Positions 55,001 through 64,000 of a stretch of 64,000 bases of DNA are shown here, one piece after another. The notes beneath the pieces are model-generated. The model was given only the letters and a program-made list of their open reading frames with translations, was not told where the DNA came from and searched no databases. The stretch comes from Ornithodoros turicata (Eukaryota; Arthropoda; Arachnida; Ixodida; Argasidae), in NCBI RefSeq assembly GCF_037126465.1, contig NC_088201.1, forward strand, positions 5,895,001 through 5,959,000, written 5' to 3'. Both the position numbers and the translations under genes were made by a program. Positions within the stretch are counted from its first letter, which is position 1. Each line of letters starts with the position of its first letter.

Positions 55001-58000
55001 GAAGAAAAGGACCTAGTTGTCATCAGCGAAACAGTCTTGGAAGTTGTTGAAGAAAAGCCAGACGAGACACCTCAAAGAACGGTGACGAAAGTACGGCGTT
55101 CCCGGAAGAAGTCTGGTGAAGAGGTAGTGGAACATGTCACGGACAAGGAGGAAGAGTTGAAGCCTCGTCTTCCTGAAAAGCCGGAAGGCGTGGAAGAAAA
55201 GCCGCTCCCTACTGTCTCCGAGGCCGAACTGGTTCCAGAGAAACCACTCGCCTTCGTCTTGGACGAGAAACCCAAGGTTACAGAGGGCGAAGTGCGCCAC
55301 CAGAGAACGGTCACCAAAGCGAGAAAGCCCACTGGAGACATTGTGGAAGTCACCTTGGACACTGTGGACCGAAAGCCCACACCTCAAGAGGAAACGGATG
55401 GCATTGTCGAAGTCACCGAAATCACGGAGGAGAAGGTCGAACACGCACCACGCAAAAAGGGCGTTTTGGACAGGCCAAAGAAAACCATCAAGAAGACCAA
55501 GAAGACCCGCTCGGAGACGGGAGAAATTGTCGAGGAAGTTAGCGAGAAAGTCCTTCACCTGAAACCGAGAAAAGATAGGCGCGAAAGCGTTGAGGTCAAT
55601 GTTGATGTAGAGTTCCTTGATATAACTGACCGCGAGATCACTGTAAAGTCGTTGGAAAGGCAGATAGCTGAACTTGACATGGCACCACGCGACACCATTG
55701 AACTCATAGTTGAGCCAGGTGACCGCGATTCTGTTGAGTTAACTGAAGAGACCATTCAATTGAAACCTGACGACACAAAGACCAAGAAGGTCAAAAGGGT
55801 TAAAAAGGAGAAGAGGCCGGACGGCGAAACCGTGCTTCAAATTACGGAAGAAGTCGAAGAACTGAAGCCAGAGGAGCTGGACCAAATCGAGGCTCCACTT
55901 GGTGAACGACAGCCACGCAAAATCTCCAAGACTACCAAGAAGGTGAGGAAGCCCTCTGGAGAATCCGTACTGGTTGTTGAAGAAGTGACTGACTTGGAAC
56001 CAAAACCTGAAGAAAAGGACCTAGTTGTCATCAGCGAAACAGTCTTGGAAGTTGTTGAAGAAAAGCCAGACGAGACACCTCAAAGAACGGTGACGAAAGT
56101 ACGGCGTTCCCGGAAGAAGTCTGGTGAAGAGGTAGTGGAACATGTCACGGACAAGGAGGAAGAGTTGAAGCCTCGTCTTCCTGAAAAGCCGGAAGGCGTG
56201 GAAGAAAAGCCGCTCCCTACTGTCTCCGAGGCCGAACTGGTTCCAGAGAAACCACTCGCCTTCGTCTTGGACGAGAAACCCAAGGTTACAGAGGGCGAAG
56301 TGCGCCACCAGAGAACGGTCACCAAAGCGAGAAAGCCCACTGGAGACATTGTGGAAGTCACCTTGGACACTGTGGACCGAAAGCCCACACCTCAAGAGGA
56401 AACGGATGGCATTGTCGAAGTCACCGAAATCACGGAGGAGAAGGTCGAACACGCACCACGCAAAAAGGGCGTTTTGGACAGGCCAAAGAAAACCATCAAG
56501 AAGACCAAGAAGACCCGCTCGGAGACGGGAGAAATTGTCGAGGAAGTTAGCGAGAAAGTCCTTCACCTGAAACCGAGAAAAGATAGGCGCGAAAGCGTTG
56601 AGGTCAATGTTGATGTAGAGTTCCTTGATATAACTGACCGCGAGATCACTGTAAAGTCGTTGGAAAGGCAGATAGCTGAACTTGACATGGCACCACGTGA
56701 CACCATTGAACTCATAGTTGAGCCAAGTGACCGCGATTCTGTTGAGTTAACTGAAGAGACCATTCAATTGAAACCCGACGACACAAAGACCAAGAAGGTC
56801 AAAAGGGTTAAAAAGGAGAAGAGGCCGGACGGCGAAACCGTGCTTCAAATTACAGAAGAAGTCGAAGAACTGAAGCCAGAGGAGCTGGACCAAATCGAGG
56901 CTCCACTTGGTGAACGACAGCCACGCAAAATCTCCAAGACTACCAAGAAGGTGAGGAAGCCCTCTGGAGAATCCGTACTGGTTGTTGAAGAAGTGACTGA
57001 CTTGGAACCAAAACCTGAAGAAAAGGACCTAGTTGTCATCAGCGAAACAGTCTTGGAAGTTGTTGAAGAAAAGCCAGACGAGACACCTCAAAGAACGGTG
57101 ACGAAAGTACGGCGTTCTCGGAAGAAGTCTGGTGAAGAGGTAGTGGAACATGTCACGGACAAGGAGGAAGAGTTGAAGCCTCGTCTTCCTGAAAAACCGG
57201 AAGGCGTGGAAGAAAAGCAGCTCCCTACTGTCTCTGAGGAGGAACTGGTTCCGGAGAAGCCCCTCGTCTTCGTCCTGGACGAGAAACCCAAGGTTACAGA
57301 AGGCGAAGTGCGCCACCAGAGAACGGTCACCAAAGCGAGAAAGCCCACTGGAGACATTGTGGAAGTCACCTTGGACACTGTGGACCGAAAGCCCACACCT
57401 CAAGAGGAAACGGATGGCATTGTCGAAGTCACCGAAATCACGGAGGAGAAGGTCGAACACGCACCACGCAAAAAGGGCGTTTTGGACAGGCCAAAGAAAA
57501 CCATCAAGAAGACCAAGAAGACCCGCTCGGAGACGGGAGAAATTGTCGAGGAAGTTAGCGAGAAAGTCCTTCACCTCAAACCGAGAAAAGATAGGCGCGA
57601 AAGCGTTGAGGTCAATGTTGATGTAGAGTTCCTTGATATAACTGACCGCGAGATCACTGTAAAGTCGTTGGAAAGGCAGATAGCTGAACTTGACATGGCA
57701 CCACGAGACACCATTGAACTCATAGTTGAGCCAAGTGACCGCGATTCTGTTGAGTTAACTGAAGAGACCATTCAATTGAAACCTGACGACACAAAGACCA
57801 AGAAGGTCAAAAGGGTTAAAAAGGAGAAGAGGCCGGACGGCGAAACCGTGCTTCAAATTACAGAAGAAGTCGAAGAACTGAAGCCAGAGGAGCTGGACCA
57901 AATCGAGGCTCCACTTGGTGAACGACAGCCACGCAAAATCTCCAAGACTACCAAGAAGGTGAGGAAGCCCTCTGGAGAATCTGTACTGGTTGTTGAAGAA

Positions 58001-59354
58001 GTGACTGACTTGGAACCAAAACCTGAAGAAAAGGACCTAGTTGTCATCAGCGAAACAGTCTTGGAAGTTGTTGAAGAAAAGCCAGACGAGACACCTCAAA
58101 GAACGGTGACGAAAGTACGGCGTTCTAGGAAGAAGTCTGGTGAAGAGGTAGTGGAACATGTCACGGACAAGGAGGAAGAGTTGAAGCCTCGTCTTCCTGA
58201 AAAACCGGAAGGCGTGGAAGAAAAGCAGCTCCCTACTCTCTCTGAGGAGGAACTGGTTCCGGAGAAGCCCCTCGTCTTCGTCCTGGACGAGAAACCGAAA
58301 GTGACAAAAGGCGAAGTTCGGCATGAGAGGAAAGTTTCAAAGTCCAGGAGGGCCAGTGGGGAGATTGTTGAGGTGACCTTGGACACTGTGCATCGGAAAC
58401 CCACACCTTTCGAGGAAACAGAGGACATCGTCGAAGTAACGGAAATCACGGAAGAAAAAGTTGAGCACTTACCACGCAAAGAAGATGTCGAAGAGAAACC
58501 GAAAAAAACAATAAAGATGACCAAAAAGACCCGCTCGAAGTCTGGGCAACTGGTCGAGCATATTAGCGAGCAAGTTATTCATCTGAAACCTAGAAAAGAT
58601 AGACGCGAAAGCTTTGAGGCTAGTGTGGACATAGAATTTCTTGATGTTACCGATCGCGAAATCACTGTAGAAAGCTTGGAAAGAAAAATAGCTGAGCTTG
58701 AGATGGCGCCACGCGATACGATTGACGTTATCATGCACCCAAGTGAGCGAGATTCTGTTCACATTACGGAGGAAACTGTATGTCTATTCCCCGAAGACAC
58801 AAAAACCAGGAAAGTGAAAAAGGTGAAGAAAGACAAAAAACCGGATGGAGAAGCAGCAATTCAGATTACGGAAGAAGTTGAGGAGTTAAAACCTGAAGAA
58901 GTGAAAGATCTGGAGGCCCCACTCGGTGAGAGGCAACCCCAAAAGATCTCCAAGACTACAAAGCGCGTTAAAAAGCCCTCGGGAGAGTCGGTGAAAGCCA
59001 TGGAAGAAACGACTGTCCTACAACCTACACCCGAGGAAAAAGACATAGAAGCTATCAGTGAATCGCTTGTCGAAGTTCTGGAAGAAACCCCTTACCATTC
59101 TCCTCGGAGGAAGGTGAAGAAGGTGAGGTGCACACGAGAGAAATCCGGAAAGGAGCAAGTAGAGGACGTCACCGGCAAGGATGATGAGCTGACACCTCGT
59201 CTCGTAGAAAAGCCCGACAGCGATGAGGAGTTGCCCGTGGACAAAAGCCAGGCTTCGGACATAATAAAATTGGAATCTCTTCCTGACGTCGATGAGGATA
59301 TTTTCCTGGACCGAAGGGCATCCGTACTAAGCTGCCCAGATATCCCTGATGAAG
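34009..59354 (+). CDS. Titin-like giant spring exon 2: 25 tandem 336-residue repeats
   Basis: A single exon of 25,346 bp. Acceptor TGTTACAG ends at 34008, donor GTGAGA starts at 59355. It opens AEEATDEDHYRTKKPKPRKR and ends VLSCPDIPDEG, coding for about 8,449 residues. Both ends are phase 1 once the net one-base loss inside is allowed for. The body is 25 copies of a 336-residue unit rich in Glu, Lys, Val, Pro and Thr with alternating basic and acidic blocks, which is PEVK-like. Within the unit, one block of about 60 residues (DITDREITVKSLERQIAEL, MAPRDTIE, RDSVEVTEE) is less PEVK-like and more conserved than the rest. Five single-base length changes (40683, 41767, 44537, 47954, 49125) shift the frame, each followed by intact repeats in the new frame. 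They are most likely assembly errors. Predicted role: extremely long I-band spring. Confidence 0.92.
40683..40686 (+). other. Frame change 1: A run shortened by one
   Basis: Sister units read GCTAAAAAGGAGAAAAAGCC; here the first A run has four rather than five A. The frame shifts by -1 and the protein frame ending at 40745 is replaced by the next open frame, which overlaps it. Confidence 0.85.
41764..41770 (+). other. Frame change 2: one base missing in GATCTGACG
   Basis: Sister units read GATCTGGACGAAATC, GATCTGCACGAAATC or GATCTCGACGAAATC; here one base is absent. A second -1 shift; the next frame continues with the normal repeat sequence from about 41830. Confidence 0.85.
44534..44540 (+). 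other. Frame change 3: one extra C
   Basis: Sister units read GATATAACTGACCGCGAG; here it is GATATAACCTGACCGCG. A +1 change creates an immediate TGA in the old frame, and the repeat continues in the new frame. Confidence 0.85.
47951..47956 (+). other. Frame change 4: one extra G
   Basis: Sister units read GAAGAAAAGGACCTCGTTGC; here the G pair has become GGG. A +1 change; the normal repeat continues in the new frame from about 47991. Confidence 0.85.
49122..49128 (+). other. Frame change 5: one C missing
   Basis: Sister units read CGTCTTCCCCAAAAGCC; here the C run has three rather than four. A -1 change; the last long frame then stays open to the end of the exon at 59354. Confidence 0.85.
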
Positions 59355-60000
59355 GTGAGATGTTCGTTTGATTTTTGTAGGCTGAATGAATCTCAGCATT
59401 ACCCATTAGTGAATGGAACGTGTTTCGTATATCGCGTCGTCTGGAACAGTGGCCTGATTTGGATAAACGTGTGACAGTCGCTGAGCGCCAATGCCAACAG
59501 AGGAAGCATAAACTATGTCCAAAACAAAAAATTAATCAGTCAGCAACGTTATTATTATTGTCATCAGTGGAATTGTTCTGTTATCTCTGTCTAAGCCACA
59601 AACCTTAACGGCAAGCAGTTAAACTTTTTTTTCAACAACAACTACTTTATGTTGATCACTCTTTTCCTTCCATGCTATCAATTTGTACATGCCAGATCGT
59701 CAGCAAACAAATACTGCTACTACGTTGTGGCTGCAAAGCCGTTGTAATATTTTTAATTCCTACAGTGATAAGATAACAACAAGAGCTGGATCAATTACAG
59801 CGCACATGTTCTCCTACGCATTCCACAGACAGCATTGCCACAGATCGTAGTCTACACAATCTAACCACTTACATTACAAATACACAGATGTACACTGCAC
59901 ATATGCACCCCCAAACACTGCCAAGCATGATTAATTTGCAATGTGGAGAATGGAGTACTTGCGGAGTTCACTCATACGGTACGCTTGAACCGCATTCCAG
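59355..60000 (+). other. Intron after the giant spring exon
   Basis: Phase-1 intron, 646 bp, GTGAGA to CATTCCAG. AT-rich in the middle; nothing else recognised. Confidence 0.75.
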
Positions 60001-63000
60001 TGGTACTTGCGGAAGTCCCGAGAGAAGTAGAGGAAATACCTCGTGGATATGGCGATGTGTTTACCGAAACAACTGTGCAACAGCGAGAAATCAAAATTTC
60101 GACCGAAGGCACTAGACGGTCACGTAAGACCGTCCAGTTCAAACAGCACCGAGAATCAGGTGTTTCGATTGAGGAAGTACATGAATACCAGATACAAAAG
60201 GAGCGATTCCCGAATTTCCCTCTTGTGGAGCAACCAGAAGATATTGATACAACCGAGCCTCAACACGAGACACCCGGCGATGGAATTGAGATATTGGAGG
60301 ATGTGCCAGAACTCAAACCTGAACCAGTTGTTGTTGAGCAATGTGCACTTGAAGACACTGAAGATTCTGACGCATACCAAGAGCTCATAACTGTGCAACA
60401 AGAACAGCATATGAAGGCCGCGCACATTGAACAAGAAAAGACACCTTTAAGAGTAGTATCTGTACAAATAGTTACACCGTTGAGCACGACTGATGTTATC
60501 AGTGATAAACAGATTCCAGCCCCACGGAAGTCAACAACTGTGGTTGAAGAGTGCCGCCAGATTGATGTCGCACAAACTATACCCCTTGAATCGGCGTTGC
60601 CGATGATGTCTGAAGTTCAACAGGCTTCCAGCAGTTTGGTTATGAAGGCTGAGCTCACACCACGTCACGTCTGTGAGTCTCTTGAGTATGAGCTCCCAGA
60701 ACACGGCTCTGTTTTGCCCCCCATTACCATACCGGGCAGCGTTTCAGCAACTATCACGGACACAAAGCAGGAGGCAGCTGTTGAAGTTTCTACCGTTGCA
60801 GCTTCTGAACAAGCTACAGAGTTCTCTGACGAACGTAAAGAAGAACCTATTCACCTCGATGCCACGGTAATGGACACCAAACAGCCCGTTAGTGTACTGC
60901 AGCCATTGACCGGAGAAAGGGAAGAGCACCTGGACATGCCTAAAGTTCAGCGTGTTAGTGCAAAGCCATCCCTTACAGTATGCACTACAGTACTGTCAGT
61001 AGAGGCGTCGCTGCCAGACGAAAAAGAGTCGTCATTCACGCCACAGCGAGCTGAGCCTACAGAGTCGGTGCAAAGCATTACGTCTGTAAATCAGCTCCTC
61101 GCGGCTGTTGAATGTGAGACTGAAGTAAATATTGCTGCAGACGAAGACGCTACACCTCGGAGCACTGCGCCTTTCTTCATTCCCAATGTTGCTCCCATAC
61201 AAGTGGAGGAAGTACTGGTTAAAGAAAGCGAGTACCCGTTAGCAGACACTTCTGGTGTTCTTTCACGAAGCGCAACGGTCTCTCTAACGCCTTTGCCACA
61301 CTCGCTAGTGAGTGAGACAATATCTGGCGAGCTTGAATCTCCTTTGCTACCGGAGCCAATAAGTTCGCAAACGGCGGAGCAGCAGCTTGTCGTGACTGAA
61401 GAAGCTATTCAAGCAACCGGTCAAGTAACAGCCGAGGACGTTACACCCTGGAGTGATGTTCTTTACACGGGAGCGACACATGCTCGTGAAGTTATGCCTG
61501 CAGAAGTCAGGGCGCTCTCATTGGGAAATACGCCGTGCTACGAAACGGCCGGACCAGGCTATATAGAGCAGCTCCCAGAGACGCACCAAGTGCTTACCCG
61601 CGTGCACGATGTTGTCGGGAAATTAGTAGAGCAAGTTCTGCTAGAAGTTTACGAAAGCGGTAGCATTTTGACTAGCGATCTTCCAGAATCCCACCGGGTG
61701 CAGGCTCATGCTGTGCTTCCTTCTGTCAGCGTGCCTGCGGAGGAAGTGTTGACGCGAACGGAAGAGAGTATCGATGTTGTATATTCACAAGAAACCCCTC
61801 TTCTCCGACAGGCTAGTATCTCACAGGTTCTACGGCAGCAGATAGCTCCAGAATGCACAGTCACAGAAGCTTTGGATGCTTCAGCGGATGTCGCTACTTT
61901 GCCAGTCCATCAACGCGGCGACGCATCTATGGCTATTGTGGAACATCTGCCAACCTTGCAGCTTACCCAGACGGAGACTTACGAACATTTTCCTTCTAGT
62001 GTGCCTGCAGTGATCTCTCCGGTGCATGAATATGCTCGTATAGAAGGATTCAGTGTACCATTGTTGGTTACAGAAACAGCTACCGAAATGCGTGAAGAGG
62101 ACCTGAACCAGGCTGAAACGATGCCCGCACAACAAGCCCAGCCGGGTATAGAGCAGCGCCGAGAATTGGTTGTTCAGCAGCCCGTCGTAGAAGACGCAAC
62201 AGCAGACCTACAACTAGCTTCCACCCCCGCTCCTCGCACCGCTGACACTGTCGTCACACCGCTCACGCCACTTCACATCCAAGAAGCAACGGTGCACACA
62301 TCTGAACAGCCCATGGATACAGGCATGATAGAGCACCGTGCCCAGTCCATGCTTGTTCCCGCTAAAGGGATACATATTGTTGATACAACGCTCGCGGACA
62401 AAGAAGGGCCGTTAGAGCATGTGGTCATGCCGCGCCCCGTCGCTCCAGAAGCTACGTATTCTGCCATGGAAGCTCTAGCTATTGATATGGTAGATACTAT
62501 GATCAAGGAAGCTCAACTCGTTGAAACGAAGCAGGCCAGCACTGTGAAAGCACCCTTCACGTTGTGCACAACTGACTCGCTAACAGTTACAGAAACAGAT
62601 GTGCTTGGCAAGGAAAGTACGCTAAGCGACGTCTGGACGGTACCTTCTGCATATGCAACTTCTACAGTGAAACAAGAACAGTCCCTCGTTGTTATGGAAA
62701 CACCCGTTCTTAGCAGAGAAGATGTTCTGGAAACGCCATCTCCATCTCAGACCACTGCTAGGGAGATAATCATGGCACGAGATTCCTTATCCATTCTTGA
62801 TGTACCTATTCTAAGCAAGGAATCTCCTCTGCAACCTTCAGAACACCCATCTCAAGTTGCGGCATCACTCACGGCGCCAACGACTGATCACCTTAACGTT
62901 ACCGAAGTTGAGACACTAACTAAGGAAGAAGAGTTGGTACCGCGAAAGCGTCCTTCGGACATCACTGCTCCCTTTACCATCGGCACACAGAAGCACGTTA

Positions 63001-64000
63001 GCGTTTCGCTAACCGATACTTTCACTATGGAGGGCGAACTAATCAAGGAGAAAGCGCCGGCGGAAGCTGTACTCGAATCTCGCCTATCTCCTGAACTGTC
63101 TCTCACAGTGACTGAAACCAACGTGCTTGCAGCTGAGAGTGAGCTGGTAATGGGCCAAGTTCCAAAAGAAAGTCGTGCGTCTTATGCACTCGCTACGGAG
63201 CAACCCGTTCAAGTCATTGAACATTTGTCTTTGGCTAAGGAAGAGGTACTTCCGCCGTTTACGTCGCCAAAAACTACAGCTAAATCTGAATTGTCCTCTT
63301 TGGAAACTCTGACTGTGTCAGATGTCCCTGTATTGGACAAAGAACAAATGTTAGAACATGCAGAACATCCAGCTGTTGCCGAAGCAAATACAATCATACC
63401 AACGGAACCGCATATTACCGTTTCGGAATCTCAAACGCTGTTCAAAGAAGATGTGGTAGCGCCACTAAAGAAACCAGCAAAGGTATCTCCCAAAGTCTCT
63501 GTAGTCACCTTAGAGCCAGTGGCAGTTGAAGAAACTGCACTGCTTGGAAAAGAAGATGACATGGCTCAAGATGAGTACCCATCCACCACCACAGCTGGCA
63601 CAACTATACAAAGTCAGGAACATATATCTATTACCAGCATAGCGAGTAGTATCAAAGAAGCTGACCTTCGTCTCGTGCATATCCCTGAAGGTGTGACCGC
63701 CGACTTAGGTCTCACAACAGAGGCTCATGTGCAAGTGTGCGAAATTGCACCTGGCACCAGAGAACAAGAGTTTCATCCGATCCCAATTCCACCCGAAAAC
63801 GTTCTTCAGCCGCTGTTCGTAAGCGACGAGACAGTTGCAGTATTCCAGCAAATACCACTTCAGCGAGAATCAGAATTTGTGCCTGGAAAGCTTCCAGCTC
63901 CATCCTCTGTTGAAACGTCGACCTCAACTTTACACAATATCACTATCAGCGAAGTCTCGCCACTCGATAAGGAGAGCGACATGATACCAGATAAACGTCC
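60001..64000 (+). CDS. Titin-like exon (partial): acidic/Thr-rich region of degenerate 35-residue repeats
   Basis: Acceptor CCGCATTCCAG ends at 60000; the exon enters in phase 1 and stays open to the window edge (at least 1,333 residues). It begins VVLAEVPREVEEIPRGYGDV and includes a Pro/Glu part (LEDVPELKPEPVVVEQ). It then becomes Thr/Ser/Val/Glu-rich with a recurring motif of the type L-x-V-x-E-x-x-x-L-x-K-E-x-x-L, as in LTVTETDVLGKESTL, LTVSDVPVLDKEQML and ITVSESQTLFKEDVV. Lysine is much scarcer than in the preceding exon, so charge is net acidic. Long Thr/Val/Glu (PEVT-like) repeats are known as possible elastic regions in nematode titins; the likeness here is by composition only. The exact start is slightly uncertain because the acceptor tract is weak. 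Confidence 0.88.
62565..64000 (+). repeat. Coding degenerate repeats, about 105-bp (35-residue) period
   Basis: From LTVTETDVLGKE onward the motif restarts every 34-36 residues for at least fourteen units to the window edge, several exactly 35. Examples: LTVSDVPVLDKE, ITVSESQTLFKE, VAVEETALLGKE, ISITSIASSIKE and VAVFQQIPLQRE. Unlike the 1008-bp array, the DNA is strongly diverged between units, so the repeats are old. Weaker traces reach back to about 60950. Confidence 0.82.

Larger units (their letters stand above)
34131..59354 (+). repeat. Tandem array, 25 units of 1008 bp
   Basis: The codons after GEVRHQ / GEVHRQ restart at 34131, 35136, 36144 and so on to 58319. The span of 24 intervals is 24,188 bp, i.e. 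24 x 1008 minus 3 (first unit) minus 1 (net of the five frame changes). Units 1 and 25 are clearly diverged. Units 2-16 form one sub-family (AVSETLLEVVEEKPDEAPQ). From about 50650 a second sub-family takes over (VISETVLEVVEEKPDETPQ). Central copies are nearly identical at the DNA level. Confidence 0.95.
1451..64000 (+). other. sls: Gene locus: titin/Sallimus-like giant muscle protein, 28 exons, both ends outside window
   Basis: All strongly supported coding sequence in the window lies on the + strand and joins into one reading frame through phase-compatible splice sites. The order is five Ig domains, an acidic then basic linker, two Ig-pair cassettes, then PEVK-like repeat arrays with units of 59, 115, 336 and about 35 residues. 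I-set Ig domains followed by very long Pro/Glu/Val/Lys springs are the hallmark of titin, Sallimus and arthropod connectin, which link the Z-disc to thick filaments in striated muscle. No kinase or fibronectin-III domain is seen here, which could mean the family member lacks them or that they lie downstream. Stretchin-MLCK or another Ig giant is the main alternative. The symbol is by family resemblance only. Confidence 0.68.

Noticed and set aside
51309..57626. Repeated + strand frames of 73-89 residues (Trp/Ser/Arg-rich) in the second half of the array
   Set aside because: Out-of-frame shadows of the same repeat unit, recurring every 1008 bp.
60156..63927. Minus-strand frames opposite the last exon
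   Set aside because: The + strand frame is open for the full 4 kb with coherent 35-residue repeats and matching intron phase. The minus frames are short and scattered.

Overview
The window is a stretch of animal genomic DNA lying inside one very large gene on the + strand. The gene is cut by both window edges, so neither its start codon nor its stop codon is present. I reconstructed 28 exons (about 38.9 kb of coding sequence, close to 13,000 residues) by joining open stretches at GT/AG (once GC/AG) boundaries whose intron phases agree from one exon to the next. The product is a giant muscle protein of the titin/Sallimus (D-titin, connectin) family: nine immunoglobulin (I-set) domains, then thousands of residues of Pro/Glu/Val/Lys-rich spring sequence. 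The introns hold a Penelope-like element with a GIY-YIG endonuclease domain, tRNA-headed SINE copies with a tick-type body, and several short inverted-repeat elements. With the Sallimus-like gene these point to an arthropod, most likely an ixodid tick. The organism call is an inference.

Layout. 1-1450: non-coding, with one possible minus-strand exon of another gene. 1451-4856: ten short exons for five Ig domains. 7568-20440: a linker exon, then two paralogous cassettes (split Ig, 20-residue linker exon, second Ig, proline-rich linker) that differ in two introns. 22829-28521: a 5.7-kb exon with two repeat arrays, units of 59 and then 115 residues. 28592-28685: a short exon. 31327-31371: a possible micro-exon. 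34009-59354: a single 25.3-kb exon of 25 tandem copies of a 1008-bp (336-residue) unit. 60001-64000 and beyond: an exon coding for degenerate repeats of about 35 residues.

The most striking feature is the 25-copy array. Each 336-residue unit is built from five older sub-repeats (58+102+44+56+76 residues). Units occur in two sub-families with signs of a two-unit (2016-bp) higher-order period. Edge copies are divergent and central copies nearly identical. The exon is phase-symmetric (1-1), so it could be included or skipped as one spring cassette of about 8,400 residues. Five single-base length changes between 40.7 and 49.1 kb break the frame and look like assembly errors rather than gene decay.

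The parts would work together as follows. The Ig segments anchor and stiffen the protein near the Z-disc/I-band, and the repeat arrays act as an extensible filament. The large number of phase-1 exons allows muscle-type splicing of the spring length. Nothing bacterial, viral, rRNA or CRISPR-like was seen.
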